From IMG/VR virus record IMGVR_UViG_3300013286_000081, positions 1 to 20,432 of that record: DNA of 20,432 bases. The stretch is one strand, 5' to 3'. Made by a program: the position numbers and the translations under genes. This document shows positions 7,212 to 14,436 of this stretch, piece after piece (position 1 is the stretch's first letter; each line of letters begins with the position of its first letter). The notes under the pieces are model-generated. The model made no database searches. It worked only from the letters and a program-made list of their open reading frames with translations, and was not told the DNA's origin. This stretch comes from a virus.

Positions 7212-9908
7212 ATGTACATAAGTATTTATAAAAATTGGAGAATTAAAATTTCATACGTTGATGGGCTATTAGATCGACAAAAAGAAAAAGTATTCGTTGT
7301 TGAGCGAATAGATGGTAAACGCATCTATAAAGATTATCCAATAAATTACGTATTTTACTATGAAGATGGCAACGGGAGTTTCAAAAGTATCTATGATACT
7401 CCTGTGCGCCGTGTATCTTGCCGCAGTAGTAAAGATTTCCGCAAGGAACTTGCAATACACAGTGGTAAGAAACTATATGAGGCTGATATTAACCAAACAT
7501 TTCGTTGTTTGGCTGAAAATTATCTTGGCAAAGACTCACCACAGTTACAAACAGCGTTCTTTGATATTGAGACGGACTTTGATGGTGTCCGTGGTTACAG
7601 TACCCCAGATGACCCATTTACCAAGATTACAGCAATCACGTTGTATCTGGATTGGCTTGACCAACTAATTACACTAGCAATACCACCAAGTTCTATGAGC
7701 ATTGAAGATGCCAATGCTGTTGCTGCCAAGTTTGAAAACACATTTATGTTTGAGAAAGAAAGTGAATTATTACTTACATTCCTAGAACTTATTGATGATG
7801 CCGATGTGTTAAGCGGTTGGAACAGTGAAGGGTTTGATATTCCCTATACTGTTAACCGTGTTGCTCGTGTGCTAAGCAAAGATGATACTCGTCGTTTCTG
7901 TTTATGGGACCAGTTTCCCAAAGAACGGGAATATGAGAAGTATGGCAAGTTAAGCAAGACATTTGACCTAGTTGGACGAGTTCATCTAGACTATATGCTG
8001 TTGTATCAAAAGTATACATATGAAGAACGTCATTCTTATAGTCTTGATGCTATTGGTGAATATGAATTGAATGAGCGTAAGACTGCATATGAAGGGTCAC
8101 TTGATCAATTATATAATCGTGACTTCACGACATTTATTGAATACTCTCGACAAGACGTTGCACTGCTTAATAAGTTAGATAAGAAATTGCGATTTCTTGA
8201 TCTAGCAAATGAAATTGCGCACGATAATACCGTATTGCTGCAAACTACAATGGGCGCTGTTGCGGTAACGGATCAGGCAATCATTAATGAAGCACATCGT
8301 CGTGGCATGGTTGTTCCTAGCCGCCGTCCACGCAGCGAGGAAGTTAACACACAGGTTGCTGGTGCTTATGTTGCATATCCAAAGAAAGGATTGCATGATT
8401 ATATTGGTGCTATCGATATTAACTCACTGTATCCATCTGTAATTCGTGCACTCAACATGGGACCAGAAACCATTATTGGTCAACTACGTCCTGTCATGAC
8501 GGATGCGCATCTTGCCGCCAAACTTGACGAAGGCAAAAGCATTGCTGCTGCATGGGAAGGTTTGTTTGCTTCTATAGAATATGAAGCAGTGATGCGGCGA
8601 GATATTGGCACCGAAATTACTATTGATTGGCAAAACGGCAACAGTGAAGTGTTTAGTGCTGCACAGATATATGATATGATCTTTGACAACTATGCGCCAT
8701 GGGCATTAAGTGCCAATGGAACTATCTTTAATCTTGAGCATCAGGGTATTATTCCAAGTTTGCTTGAGCGTTGGTATAGTGAGCGAAAAGAACTGCAAGC
8801 CAAGAAAAAAGAAGCCAACTCCCCAGAACAAATTGCTTATTGGGATAAGCGTCAGTTGGTTAAAAAAATTAATTTGAACTCACTGTATGGCGCTATTCTT
8901 AACGCAGGTTGTCGTTTCTTTGACCAGCGAATCGGGCAAAGCACCACGCTATGTGGGAGAACTATTGCTAAACATATGGATGCCACCGTTAATGAACTGA
9001 TCACAGGTGAGTATGACCATATTGGCAAGTCCATCATCTATGGCGATACGGATTCTGTATATTTTAGTGCTTGGCCAGTTATCAAGGACGATGTTGAAGC
9101 CGGTCGCATGGAATGGAACAAAGAAATCTGTATTCAACTATATGACTCTATTGGTGAAAAGGTTAACGAAACATTTCCAAAGTTTATGTATGAGGCATTC
9201 CATACTACACCAGAACTTGGTGCTATTATCAAGGGCGGTCGTGAACTTATTGCATCAAAAGGATTGTTTATTACAAAGAAACGTTATGCGGTTCTTATTT
9301 TTGACCTTGAAAGCAAACGGCTTGATGTAGAAGGCAAAACTGGCAAGGTTAAGGCGATGGGACTTGATCTTAAACGGTCGGATACTCCAAAGATTGTGCA
9401 AGATTTTCTTGCTGATATATTAAAGAAGGTGTTGGATGGTGCGCAACGTGAACAAATTATTGAAGAAGTTCGTCAATTTAAATATATCTTTAAAGAATTG
9501 CCAAGTTGGGAAAAAGGCACACCAAAGCGTGTTAATAGGCTTACCTATTATGGTGCACTAGAAAAGAAGCAAGGCAAGGCAAATATGCCAGGTCATGTTC
9601 GGGCGGCGATAAACTGGAACAATCTCCGCAAAATGCACAGCGATTCTCGTTCAATTGAGATTACCGATGGCATGAAGACTATTGTGTGTAAGTTGCGTGA
9701 TAATCCACTTGGATTAACTAGTATTGGTTATCCAACTGACGAGTCTCGTATTCCGCAGTGGTTTAAGGATATGCCATTTGACCAAGACCTAATGGAAGAT
9801 ACAATTGTCACACAGAAGGTAGAAAATCTACTTGATGTGCTAGACTGGGATATCACTAATACAACCAATATTACCAATACGTTTACCAGTTTGTTTGAGT
9901 TTGAATAA
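7212..9908 (+). CDS. 43: family B DNA polymerase, T4 gp43 type
   Basis: Replicative polymerase with 3'-5' proofreading. ATG 7212 is chosen over TTG 7188 because MYISIY then lines up with the T4 gp43 start; it gives 898 residues, the T4 gp43 length. Exonuclease residues are D118/E120 (FFDIETDFDG), D209 (SGWNSEGFDIPY) and D315 (YSRQDVALLNK). Polymerase motifs are A at D402 (DINSLYPSVIRA), B (KKINLNSLYGA, 551-561) and C (YGDTDSVYF, D612 and D614), then KKRY at 689-692. All catalytic residues are present and there is no intein. The extreme C-terminus (TFTSLFEFE) resembles the hydrophobic clamp-binding tail of T4 gp43, and a clamp gene lies about 0.9 kb downstream. The divergent homing endonuclease leaves only 24 bases upstream. 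Confidence 0.97.
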   Translation: MYISIYKNWRIKISYVDGLLDRQKEKVFVVERIDGKRIYKDYPINYVFYYEDGNGSFKSIYDTPVRRVSCRSSKDFRKELAIHSGKKLYEADINQTFRCLAENYLGKDSPQLQTAFFDIETDFDGVRGYSTPDDPFTKITAITLYLDWLDQLITLAIPPSSMSIEDANAVAAKFENTFMFEKESELLLTFLELIDDADVLSGWNSEGFDIPYTVNRVARVLSKDDTRRFCLWDQFPKEREYEKYGKLSKTFDLVGRVHLDYMLLYQKYTYEERHSYSLDAIGEYELNERKTAYEGSLDQLYNRDFTTFIEYSRQDVALLNKLDKKLRFLDLANEIAHDNTVLLQTTMGAVAVTDQAIINEAHRRGMVVPSRRPRSEEVNTQVAGAYVAYPKKGLHDYIGAIDINSLYPSVIRALNMGPETIIGQLRPVMTDAHLAAKLDEGKSIAAAWEGLFASIEYEAVMRRDIGTEITIDWQNGNSEVFSAAQIYDMIFDNYAPWALSANGTIFNLEHQGIIPSLLERWYSERKELQAKKKEANSPEQIAYWDKRQLVKKINLNSLYGAILNAGCRFFDQRIGQSTTLCGRTIAKHMDATVNELITGEYDHIGKSIIYGDTDSVYFSAWPVIKDDVEAGRMEWNKEICIQLYDSIGEKVNETFPKFMYEAFHTTPELGAIIKGGRELIASKGLFITKKRYAVLIFDLESKRLDVEGKTGKVKAMGLDLKRSDTPKIVQDFLADILKKVLDGAQREQIIEEVRQFKYIFKELPSWEKGTPKRVNRLTYYGALEKKQGKANMPGHVRAAINWNNLRKMHSDSRSIEITDGMKTIVCKLRDNPLGLTSIGYPTDESRIPQWFKDMPFDQDLMEDTIVTQKVENLLDVLDWDITNTTNITNTFTSLFEFE

Positions 9909-10753
9909 TGAACGCCGTACAGATTCAAGAAATATACAATAAGTTGCATGAATTAAAAGAGTTTTACTCTTCATACGGCAGTGCGTTTGATAATCATTCA
10001 ACTGTATGCAGTTCATTTGAAACGTTAATAAGCAATATGGAAAGCAATCTATCTTCTGCAAAAGGTCAACTTTATGGAAATAGTGCAACACTGCTAGATA
10101 GGTTATTGCGACAAGATTTAGAAGCAAGAAAAAATTTTGTTGCTGTAAACAAACTACACGATGAGGATGTTAACAATTTATCAATGGCAATGGCAGCGCA
10201 TGTAGGAAATAATGAACCAGCGTTAGAATTGTTTCCTGGTATTGGGCAATTTTTACCATTTGCTGTTGCCAGTGAACCACTTTATATAGTTGACCGCTAT
10301 ATGGAAATATGCGAAACTGCTGGTGATTCTTTACAAAACGATTTCTATAAGAACCGTAGACTACGAAAATATACTACAAGCGGTTATGATTTGTCTGCAC
10401 TACCATATAACTCATTTGGGTTGGTATACTGCTTTAACGAGTTTTACTATGCTAACATAGAATATATCTATAGTTGGGCAGTTGAAATCTTTAACCTATT
10501 ACACAATGGCGGTAAATTTGTTTTTAATTTTATGCCAGATGATCAAATATGGGCACAAGAAGCAAATCTAAAACTTGATTTTAGCAGCATTGACTATAAA
10601 GAGTTAATACGTAGACTAATAGAATATGGTTATGAATTAGAAAACTATAAAATACAACCATTTCGCAGTAGTTACATAGTAGTTAAAAAACCAGGCGATG
10701 TACCACCTAGAGTAAAAATAAGTGGTAGCAGCGCAGAAATAATTGACATCTGA
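9908..10753 (+). CDS. putative class I SAM-dependent methyltransferase
   Basis: 281 residues; the ATG overlaps the polymerase stop (TAATG), so translation is coupled. The N-terminal 95 residues look helical. A Rossmann-type methyltransferase core follows: motif I ALELFPGIGQF (105-115), an acidic residue at the end of strand 2 (IVDRY, D129), LPYNSFGLVYCFNEFYY (165-181) where the motif IV strand is expected, and LLHNGGKFVFNF (197-208). No DPPY/NPPY motif is seen, so it is unlikely to be an N6-adenine or N4-cytosine DNA methylase of the usual kind. The substrate is unknown. Its place between polymerase and clamp might suggest a nucleic acid or replication-protein target. Confidence 0.75.
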   Translation: MNAVQIQEIYNKLHELKEFYSSYGSAFDNHSTVCSSFETLISNMESNLSSAKGQLYGNSATLLDRLLRQDLEARKNFVAVNKLHDEDVNNLSMAMAAHVGNNEPALELFPGIGQFLPFAVASEPLYIVDRYMEICETAGDSLQNDFYKNRRLRKYTTSGYDLSALPYNSFGLVYCFNEFYYANIEYIYSWAVEIFNLLHNGGKFVFNFMPDDQIWAQEANLKLDFSSIDYKELIRRLIEYGYELENYKIQPFRSSYIVVKKPGDVPPRVKISGSSAEIIDI

Positions 10754-10771
10754 CAAAACATCGGTTATAAT
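10743..10771 (+). promoter_or_regulatory. consensus sigma70 promoter for the sliding clamp
   Basis: A perfect TTGACA (10743-10748) and a perfect TATAAT (10766-10771) are separated by 17 bases, the host housekeeping consensus. The -35 lies in the last codons of the methyltransferase gene. The clamp ATG is at 10795 with AAAGG before it. This gives the clamp expression independent of the polymerase operon, probably early. Confidence 0.9.
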
Positions 10772-10794
10772 CAAAGAAAAAGCAAAGGTGATAC

Positions 10795-11523
10795 ATGAAA
10801 GATTTTCTTACAGATATTGTTGCACATACTCAAGCACTTGGTGTTATTGATACGATCAAGGTTACTGGCACAGACCAAAGTACAGTAATTGAAAGCGTTA
10901 GCGATGACCGTAGCGTTATTCTTAATGCAACATTTAATACAGCAAATGCCGCATTTACGGGTGTATTTGGTATGACAAACTTGGCAAAACTTAATACTAT
11001 TCTTAATATTCCTGAATATAAGGAGAATGAAAGAATTGGTGTAGTAACACAGCCTCGCAATGGTGAAACGGTTCCTGTTGGACTTCATTTTGAAAATGCA
11101 AGCGGTGATTTTAAAAATGACTATCGTTTCATGACAACCGAAACTGTTAATGAGAAGTTAAAGACTGTAAAGTTTAAGGGTGCCAATTGGAGCATTACCA
11201 TGCAGCCAAGCGTTACTAACATTCAACGCCTTAAGTTCCAGAGTCAGGCTAACAGTGAAGAAAAGATGTTTACTGTCAAGACCGAAGGTACCGACCTAAA
11301 GTTTTACTTTGGCGATCATTCTACCCATGCTGGTAACTTTGTATTTCAGAGTGGCGTTAGTGGTAAACTCTCCAAGAATTGGTCATGGCCAGTTGGTCTT
11401 TTCCTATCCATTCTCAATCTTTATGGCGATAAGAGCATTCAATTTAGTGATGATGGCGTAGCCAAGATTACGGTTGATAGCGGTCTTATCAAGTATGAGT
11501 ATCTGCTACCTGCAAAGGCATAA
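10795..11523 (+). CDS. 45: DNA polymerase sliding clamp, T4 gp45 type
   Basis: 242 residues, slightly longer than T4 gp45 (228). The start is supported by AAAGGTG 5 to 11 bases upstream. The protein begins MKDFLTDIVAHTQALGVIDT and contains GVFGMTNLAKLNTILNIPEY, a segment I know from clamps of aquatic T4-like phages. The second half has the alternating beta pattern of a clamp domain, and it ends with KITVDSGLIKYEYLLPA. Gp45-type clamps form a trimeric ring that tethers the polymerase and, in T4, also activates late transcription. It has its own strong promoter, which fits the need for many copies. Clamp-loader genes (44/62) are not in this window. Confidence 0.88.
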   Translation: MKDFLTDIVAHTQALGVIDTIKVTGTDQSTVIESVSDDRSVILNATFNTANAAFTGVFGMTNLAKLNTILNIPEYKENERIGVVTQPRNGETVPVGLHFENASGDFKNDYRFMTTETVNEKLKTVKFKGANWSITMQPSVTNIQRLKFQSQANSEEKMFTVKTEGTDLKFYFGDHSTHAGNFVFQSGVSGKLSKNWSWPVGLFLSILNLYGDKSIQFSDDGVAKITVDSGLIKYEYLLPAKA

Positions 11524-11525
11524 AA

Positions 11526-11816
11526 GTGGAACACAAAGACCTAAAAGTATTTCTTTCTTGCGAATGCAGTGATCCCGAACACATAGTAATTGTCAGTGTT
11601 TGGGATTGGGATGATAGTCATCCAGACTTTAACATCTCTGTTCAGGCAAGAAATTGGAAACCATTCTACAAGCGTGTGTGGGCAGCATTAAAATATATTT
11701 TCGGTGCTGATCTTGTATGGGATGATGTGCTCGTAGATAGAAAAGATATTCCTAAACTACAAGCAGCAATTGATCATTATAATAATTTACTTGACAAAGA
11801 AAAGAAACTAGACTAA
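11526..11816 (+). CDS. small acidic conserved phage protein
   Basis: 96 residues from GTG 11526, with AAAGG at 11514-11518 giving good spacing; it starts 2 bases after the clamp stop and shares the clamp promoter. A beta-rich N-terminal half (KVFLSCECSDPEHIVIVSVW) carries two Cys in a CEC arrangement. It leads into DDSHPDFNISVQAR and a Trp-rich helical part (WKPFYKRVWAALKYIFG), ending with a charged helix. I do not recognise a functional family. Co-expression with the clamp is the only clue to its role. Confidence 0.75.
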   Translation: MEHKDLKVFLSCECSDPEHIVIVSVWDWDDSHPDFNISVQARNWKPFYKRVWAALKYIFGADLVWDDVLVDRKDIPKLQAAIDHYNNLLDKEKKLD

Positions 11817-11819
11817 TAT
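11791..11819 (+). promoter_or_regulatory. possible sigma70-type promoter
   Basis: TTGACA at 11791-11796 is followed after 17 bases by TAATAT (11814-11819), with an overlapping TATAAT at 11817-11822 (20-base spacer). It lies in the end of the upstream coding sequence and precedes the gene at 11882. The TTGACA is also ordinary coding sequence (Leu-Asp-Lys), so chance is possible. Confidence 0.45.
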
Positions 11820-11881
11820 AATAACTATGGCACTGGCAAGTCGTCCATAATAATTTTAACTTCTGAAAAAAGAGAAATCAA

Positions 11882-12100
11882 ATGATTCGTAATTCAACTG
11901 TAAATCGTGTATTCAATGACTTGGATGCATATCGTAATTTCTGCCGAGACTATGGATACAAGTTTGATGAAAGTGATCTTTACCGTAGAAACACACCATA
12001 CAACCAGTTTGATAAACTGCGTCGTGGTGAATATGTAAAAAATAATTGGGATGTGGATGCCGCTGTATTACCAGAGCGTCATCAGTCAACTGCTCATTAA
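11882..12100 (+). CDS. small conserved phage protein
   Basis: 72 residues; ATG preceded by a purine-rich AAAAAAGAGAAATCAA leader. The sequence begins MIRNSTVNRVFNDLDAYRNF and continues CRDYGYKFDESDLY, a pattern I recall from small hypothetical proteins of aquatic T4-like phages. It is rich in Arg, Asp and Tyr, with no transmembrane segment or catalytic motif. It sits in a run of small genes between the replication block and the promoter-led genes. Function unknown. Confidence 0.75.
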   Translation: MIRNSTVNRVFNDLDAYRNFCRDYGYKFDESDLYRRNTPYNQFDKLRRGEYVKNNWDVDAAVLPERHQSTAH

Positions 12101-12117
12101 TTAACGAGACTTTGCCA

Positions 12118-12396
12118 GTGCCAAACCTAGATGTTGCAGTCTACAACAAAGACGAAAATAAAATAGCAAGATTTCCACTTGTATCATTGAGAAATTCAGC
12201 AAGATATAATTTGTGGAATAAACGCAATATAGCGATGCAGCAATCAAAAGAAATTTTTAATCGCTATGGACTGCGCAATGGTCAAGATTATGTTTTTCTT
12301 CAACTTGACAATGGTCAAGAATTGCCTGTTATGTTTGCAGATGAAAACCATGTAAGTTTTTTTATGTTGGCTTATGAATGTCAAAAAAACCCTTAA
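12118..12396 (+). CDS. small hypothetical protein, start uncertain
   Basis: About 92 residues from GTG 12118. The frame stays open upstream to an ATG at 12046, but that would overlap the previous gene by 55 bases and add an unlikely Cys-rich N-terminus. TTG 12112 is another option. GAG at 12106-12108 is spaced best for GTG 12118. The protein has a short beta start (PNLDVAVYNKDENKIARFPL), a helical middle (KRNIAMQQSKEIFNRYGL) and a C-terminal half with DYVFLQLDNGQELPVMFAD. The next gene, which overlaps its 3' end, has a similar layout, so they may be distant paralogues. Function unknown. Confidence 0.65.
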   Translation: MPNLDVAVYNKDENKIARFPLVSLRNSARYNLWNKRNIAMQQSKEIFNRYGLRNGQDYVFLQLDNGQELPVMFADENHVSFFMLAYECQKNP

Positions 12397-12683
12397 TACT
12401 TGAATTTCCAAGCAAATTACTTACTCAAAGACCGCCATCAAACAGTTATGTAATTGATCCTGGTGATTATGTAGAAGGTGGTGCGCTTAACGCTAACTAT
12501 CAAGATGTAGAGGCTGCTTGCATTATCTGTAATGCTATGGGCGAAGCAGGTTACAAATATGGTGTAGATTTTACATTTTTAACTTGCGGTTTAGATAGAG
12601 TTCATATACAATTTCATAATAGTGAAGCAGCCGCATTTGCTGCCATGCGATTACCTATGCAAAGAGAGAAGTATAATGATTAG
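12378..12683 (+). CDS. small hypothetical protein
   Basis: 101 residues; the start lies 19 bases inside the upstream gene and has only a weak ribosome-binding site, suggesting translational coupling. It has a Pro-rich N-terminus, then DVEAACIICNAMGEAGYKYG and VDFTFLTCGLDRVHIQF, ending in a helix (SEAAAFAAMRLPMQREKY). The order of helix, GYKYGVDF-type turn and beta strands resembles the preceding protein (RYGLRNGQDYVFLQL), so a shared small fold is possible. No function is recognised. The last 8 bases overlap the cupin gene. Confidence 0.7.
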   Translation: MSKKPLILEFPSKLLTQRPPSNSYVIDPGDYVEGGALNANYQDVEAACIICNAMGEAGYKYGVDFTFLTCGLDRVHIQFHNSEAAAFAAMRLPMQREKYND

Positions 12684-13023
12684 TGAAGAAAAAATTTGGG
12701 GACATTTTACAGTCCTTTATGATCTTAGAAATGTTAAAGTTAAAGAACTGGTTGTTAAACCAAGCCATTGCTTGAGTTATCAAAGACATAGCAAGCGTAG
12801 TGAGTTTTGGGTAATTCAAAGTGGCGTTGCCAGAGTTATAAAAAATGGCAGTAATGTTTTAGAAAACGACTACAATAGAATTTTACAGGCAGGTGAAACC
12901 ATTTCAATTCCAGTTAACAATTGGCATCAAGTAATCAACATTGGCAAGGAACCGCTTGTTATTATTGAAACGCAATATGGCGAGGCATGCGAAGAAGATG
13001 ATATTGAAAGGCAATTCCAATGA
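12676..13023 (+). CDS. cupin protein like the C-terminal domain of mannose-6-phosphate isomerase / ManC
   Basis: 115 residues from ATG 12676, chosen over an upstream ATG (12622) because AGAGAGAAG lies just before it. The single-domain cupin has a first motif SYQRHSKRSEFWVIQSGVA and a second GETISIPVNNWHQVINIG, then PLVIIETQYGEACEEDDIERQF. That ending closely follows the type II phosphomannose isomerase / mannose-1-phosphate guanylyltransferase pattern (IEVQ-G-EDDI-R). In that family the His/Glu residues bind a metal and the domain isomerises mannose-6-phosphate. The nucleotidyltransferase half is absent, so this is a stand-alone cupin. It could alter sugar-nucleotide pools or surface glycans, but its activity is unproven. 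It overlaps the next gene by ATGA. Confidence 0.82.
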   Translation: MISEEKIWGHFTVLYDLRNVKVKELVVKPSHCLSYQRHSKRSEFWVIQSGVARVIKNGSNVLENDYNRILQAGETISIPVNNWHQVINIGKEPLVIIETQYGEACEEDDIERQFQ

Positions 13024-13331
13024 AATTTTTTGATAAGTGGTTTGCCAAACAAGCAAAGAAGGCTTGGGATGCAGCACAAAAAGAAAATAATTTAATATAT
13101 GTTGACTCTCAAAAGCAAATAGGAATAAGCGGCGGACCAAATAGAATTGATGTTAATGGTATTAATATGAAACTGTATGTTGCCAATGGTGGATATATTG
13201 TAGATTTTCATCGTTATGATAATATCAAAGATCGTGGTTTTAATGAACTGCATATTATCAATGATGGTGAAGATTTAGGTCAGCGATTAAGCGAAGTCAT
13301 TGTTCAATACATTATAAGTAATCACCAATGA
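13020..13331 (+). CDS. small conserved phage protein
   Basis: 103 residues, ATGA overlap with the cupin stop and another ATGA with the next start, so the cupin and the next two genes form a coupled set. The N-terminus (MKFFDKWFAKQAKKAWDAAQ) is a basic amphipathic helix that could sit on a membrane or nucleic acid. The rest alternates beta segments (NRIDVNGINMKLYVANGGYI, VDFHRYD) and ends in a helix (RLSEVIVQYIIS). I recall similar proteins in aquatic T4-like phages, but no function. Confidence 0.75.
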   Translation: MKFFDKWFAKQAKKAWDAAQKENNLIYVDSQKQIGISGGPNRIDVNGINMKLYVANGGYIVDFHRYDNIKDRGFNELHIINDGEDLGQRLSEVIVQYIISNHQ

Positions 13332-13567
13332 CCGAAGAAGAATTTTTAGAGATTGATATTACGCAAGAAGAAGTTGAGTATCTGATACTAAAATACATCA
13401 GAGACCAAACTGCACTGGGCAGAGATAAAATTCCTATTGCTGAAATCTATGAATATCTGGAAACCGATCCACCAGAAATGGAAGAATTGGAAGAAACCTA
13501 TGCAGTTCTAACTAGAGATGCAGAGAAGGTTATTGCGGAATTTGAAACAAAAAATAGATTAAATTAG
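13328..13567 (+). CDS. small acidic hypothetical protein
   Basis: 79 residues, strongly acidic and probably all helical (TEEEFLEIDITQEEVEYLIL, then EYLETDPPEMEELEETYAVL). Its start overlaps the upstream stop by ATGA. The high Glu content with regular Leu/Ile spacing would suit a small binding protein or an inhibitor that mimics DNA charge, but this is only a possibility. It ends 3 bases before a strong promoter, so it is the last gene of its transcription unit. Confidence 0.72.
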   Translation: MTEEEFLEIDITQEEVEYLILKYIRDQTALGRDKIPIAEIYEYLETDPPEMEELEETYAVLTRDAEKVIAEFETKNRLN

Positions 13568-13570
13568 CCC

Positions 13571-13598
13571 TTGACAAACCCGATAAATATGTTATATT
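13571..13598 (+). promoter_or_regulatory. sigma70-type promoter, cassette type
   Basis: TTGACA 13571-13576, 16-base spacer, TATATT 13593-13598. A second -10-like TATAGT lies at 13602-13607, then a TCAATTGGAGAGA leader shared with the promoters at 17841 and 19132. It drives the exported Gly-rich protein at 13626. Confidence 0.85.
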
Positions 13599-13625
13599 GG
13601 TTATAGTCAATTGGAGAGAACCACT

Positions 13626-13946
13626 ATGCGTAAAACCCTAGCAATCCTACTCGCAGCCGCAACATTAGTTTCCGCAACGGCAGCCAATGCTGAATGGCGT
13701 GATCGTCGTGAATATGGTCATTATCATGGCGGTGGTGGTGGCGGTGGCAATTGGGTTGCTCCGCTAGTCGGTGGGTTGATTGTTGGTGGTATTCTAGGCG
13801 GCATGGCGCAACAGAACCAACAACAGTATTATGGTCAACAATACTATGGTCAGCCATATCAACCACAGGTATTCTGCCGCATGGAAGCAGTGTTTGATCA
13901 ATGGGGCAACTATATGGGTCGCCAACGTCGCTGCTATCAACAATAA
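13626..13946 (+). CDS. exported Gly-rich protein with signal peptide
   Basis: 106 residues from ATG 13626, placed after GGAGAG; an upstream in-frame TTG (13611) lies inside that ribosome-binding site. The N-terminus MRKTLAILLAAATLVSATA is a classic Sec signal peptide with an ANA|EW cleavage site after residue 22. The mature part has a Gly run (35-41), a hydrophobic Gly-zipper segment (PLVGGLIVGGILGGMA) and Gln-Tyr-Gly repeats (QQYYGQ). It ends with VFCRMEAVFDQWGNYMGRQR, where C84 and C103 could form a disulfide in the periplasm. Such proteins are usual for Gram-negative hosts and unusual for a phage core region. Behind a strong promoter it may change the cell envelope during infection, or be host-derived. 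Function unknown. Confidence 0.82.
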   Translation: MRKTLAILLAAATLVSATAANAEWRDRREYGHYHGGGGGGGNWVAPLVGGLIVGGILGGMAQQNQQQYYGQQYYGQPYQPQVFCRMEAVFDQWGNYMGRQRRCYQQ

Positions 13947-13954
13947 GGTATAAA

Positions 13955-14398
13955 ATGGGATTCCTTGACAAACTATTTGGTAAATTAACAAACAATGACG
14001 CTAACGCCTCTGCTGTAATTACAGAAAGCGTACCACTAGCCTCTACTCAAACTAGCACAAAACCTAAAAAACCTCGTATACCAAAAACAAAAAAAATTGT
14101 TGAGGAAACACCTACACCACAAGTTGAACCAGAAGTTCGTGTTCTTAAGTTTGACTTTGATCCCGCTAATCCACAAGTTGGCTCTATGGAACTTGATTGG
14201 AACGCAGAGTTTATTGAGATGCTGCGTCAACATGGCTATAATGGTGTCAATCCCGAAGCACTAGTAGATGCATGGTTAAATGATGTTGCTCGTAATATTC
14301 TTGCAAGTAATCCACCACCAGCAAATCCACCATCCACTGATGGTGCTCGCTATGTAAACCGTCGTGATGTAGGCGATGGTCGCAGCGAAATAAGTTAA
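13955..14398 (+). CDS. conserved phage protein with amphipathic N-terminus
   Basis: 147 residues from ATG 13955, with AAGG overlapping the previous stop codon; an in-frame upstream ATG (13901) would overlap the exported protein and is rejected. The N-terminal MGFLDKLFGKL is amphipathic and could touch membrane. A Lys/Pro/Thr linker follows (TKPKKPRIPKTKKIVEETP). The conserved part is LKFDFDPANPQVGSMELDWN, then AEFIEMLRQHGYNG and ALVDAWLNDVARNI, which I recall from hypothetical proteins of many aquatic T4-like phages. It shares the 13571 promoter with the exported protein. Function unknown. Confidence 0.8.
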   Translation: MGFLDKLFGKLTNNDANASAVITESVPLASTQTSTKPKKPRIPKTKKIVEETPTPQVEPEVRVLKFDFDPANPQVGSMELDWNAEFIEMLRQHGYNGVNPEALVDAWLNDVARNILASNPPPANPPSTDGARYVNRRDVGDGRSEIS

Positions 14399-14401
14399 TA
14401 C

Positions 14402-14430
14402 TTGACAATCCTCCAATAAGAGACTATATT
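14402..14430 (+). promoter_or_regulatory. sigma70-type promoter giving a probably leaderless mRNA
   Basis: TTGACA 14402-14407, a 17-base spacer and TATATT 14425-14430. The nuclease ATG is at 14437, only 6 bases after the -10 box, which is where transcription should begin. The -35 lies 3 bases after the upstream stop codon. Confidence 0.85.
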
Positions 14431-14436
14431 AGTATT

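Noticed and set aside
12046-12117. Upstream ATG extension of the 12118-12396 gene with a Cys-rich N-terminus.
   Set aside because: It would overlap the preceding gene by 55 bases and encode MGCGCRCITRAS, which looks like out-of-frame translation of that gene.
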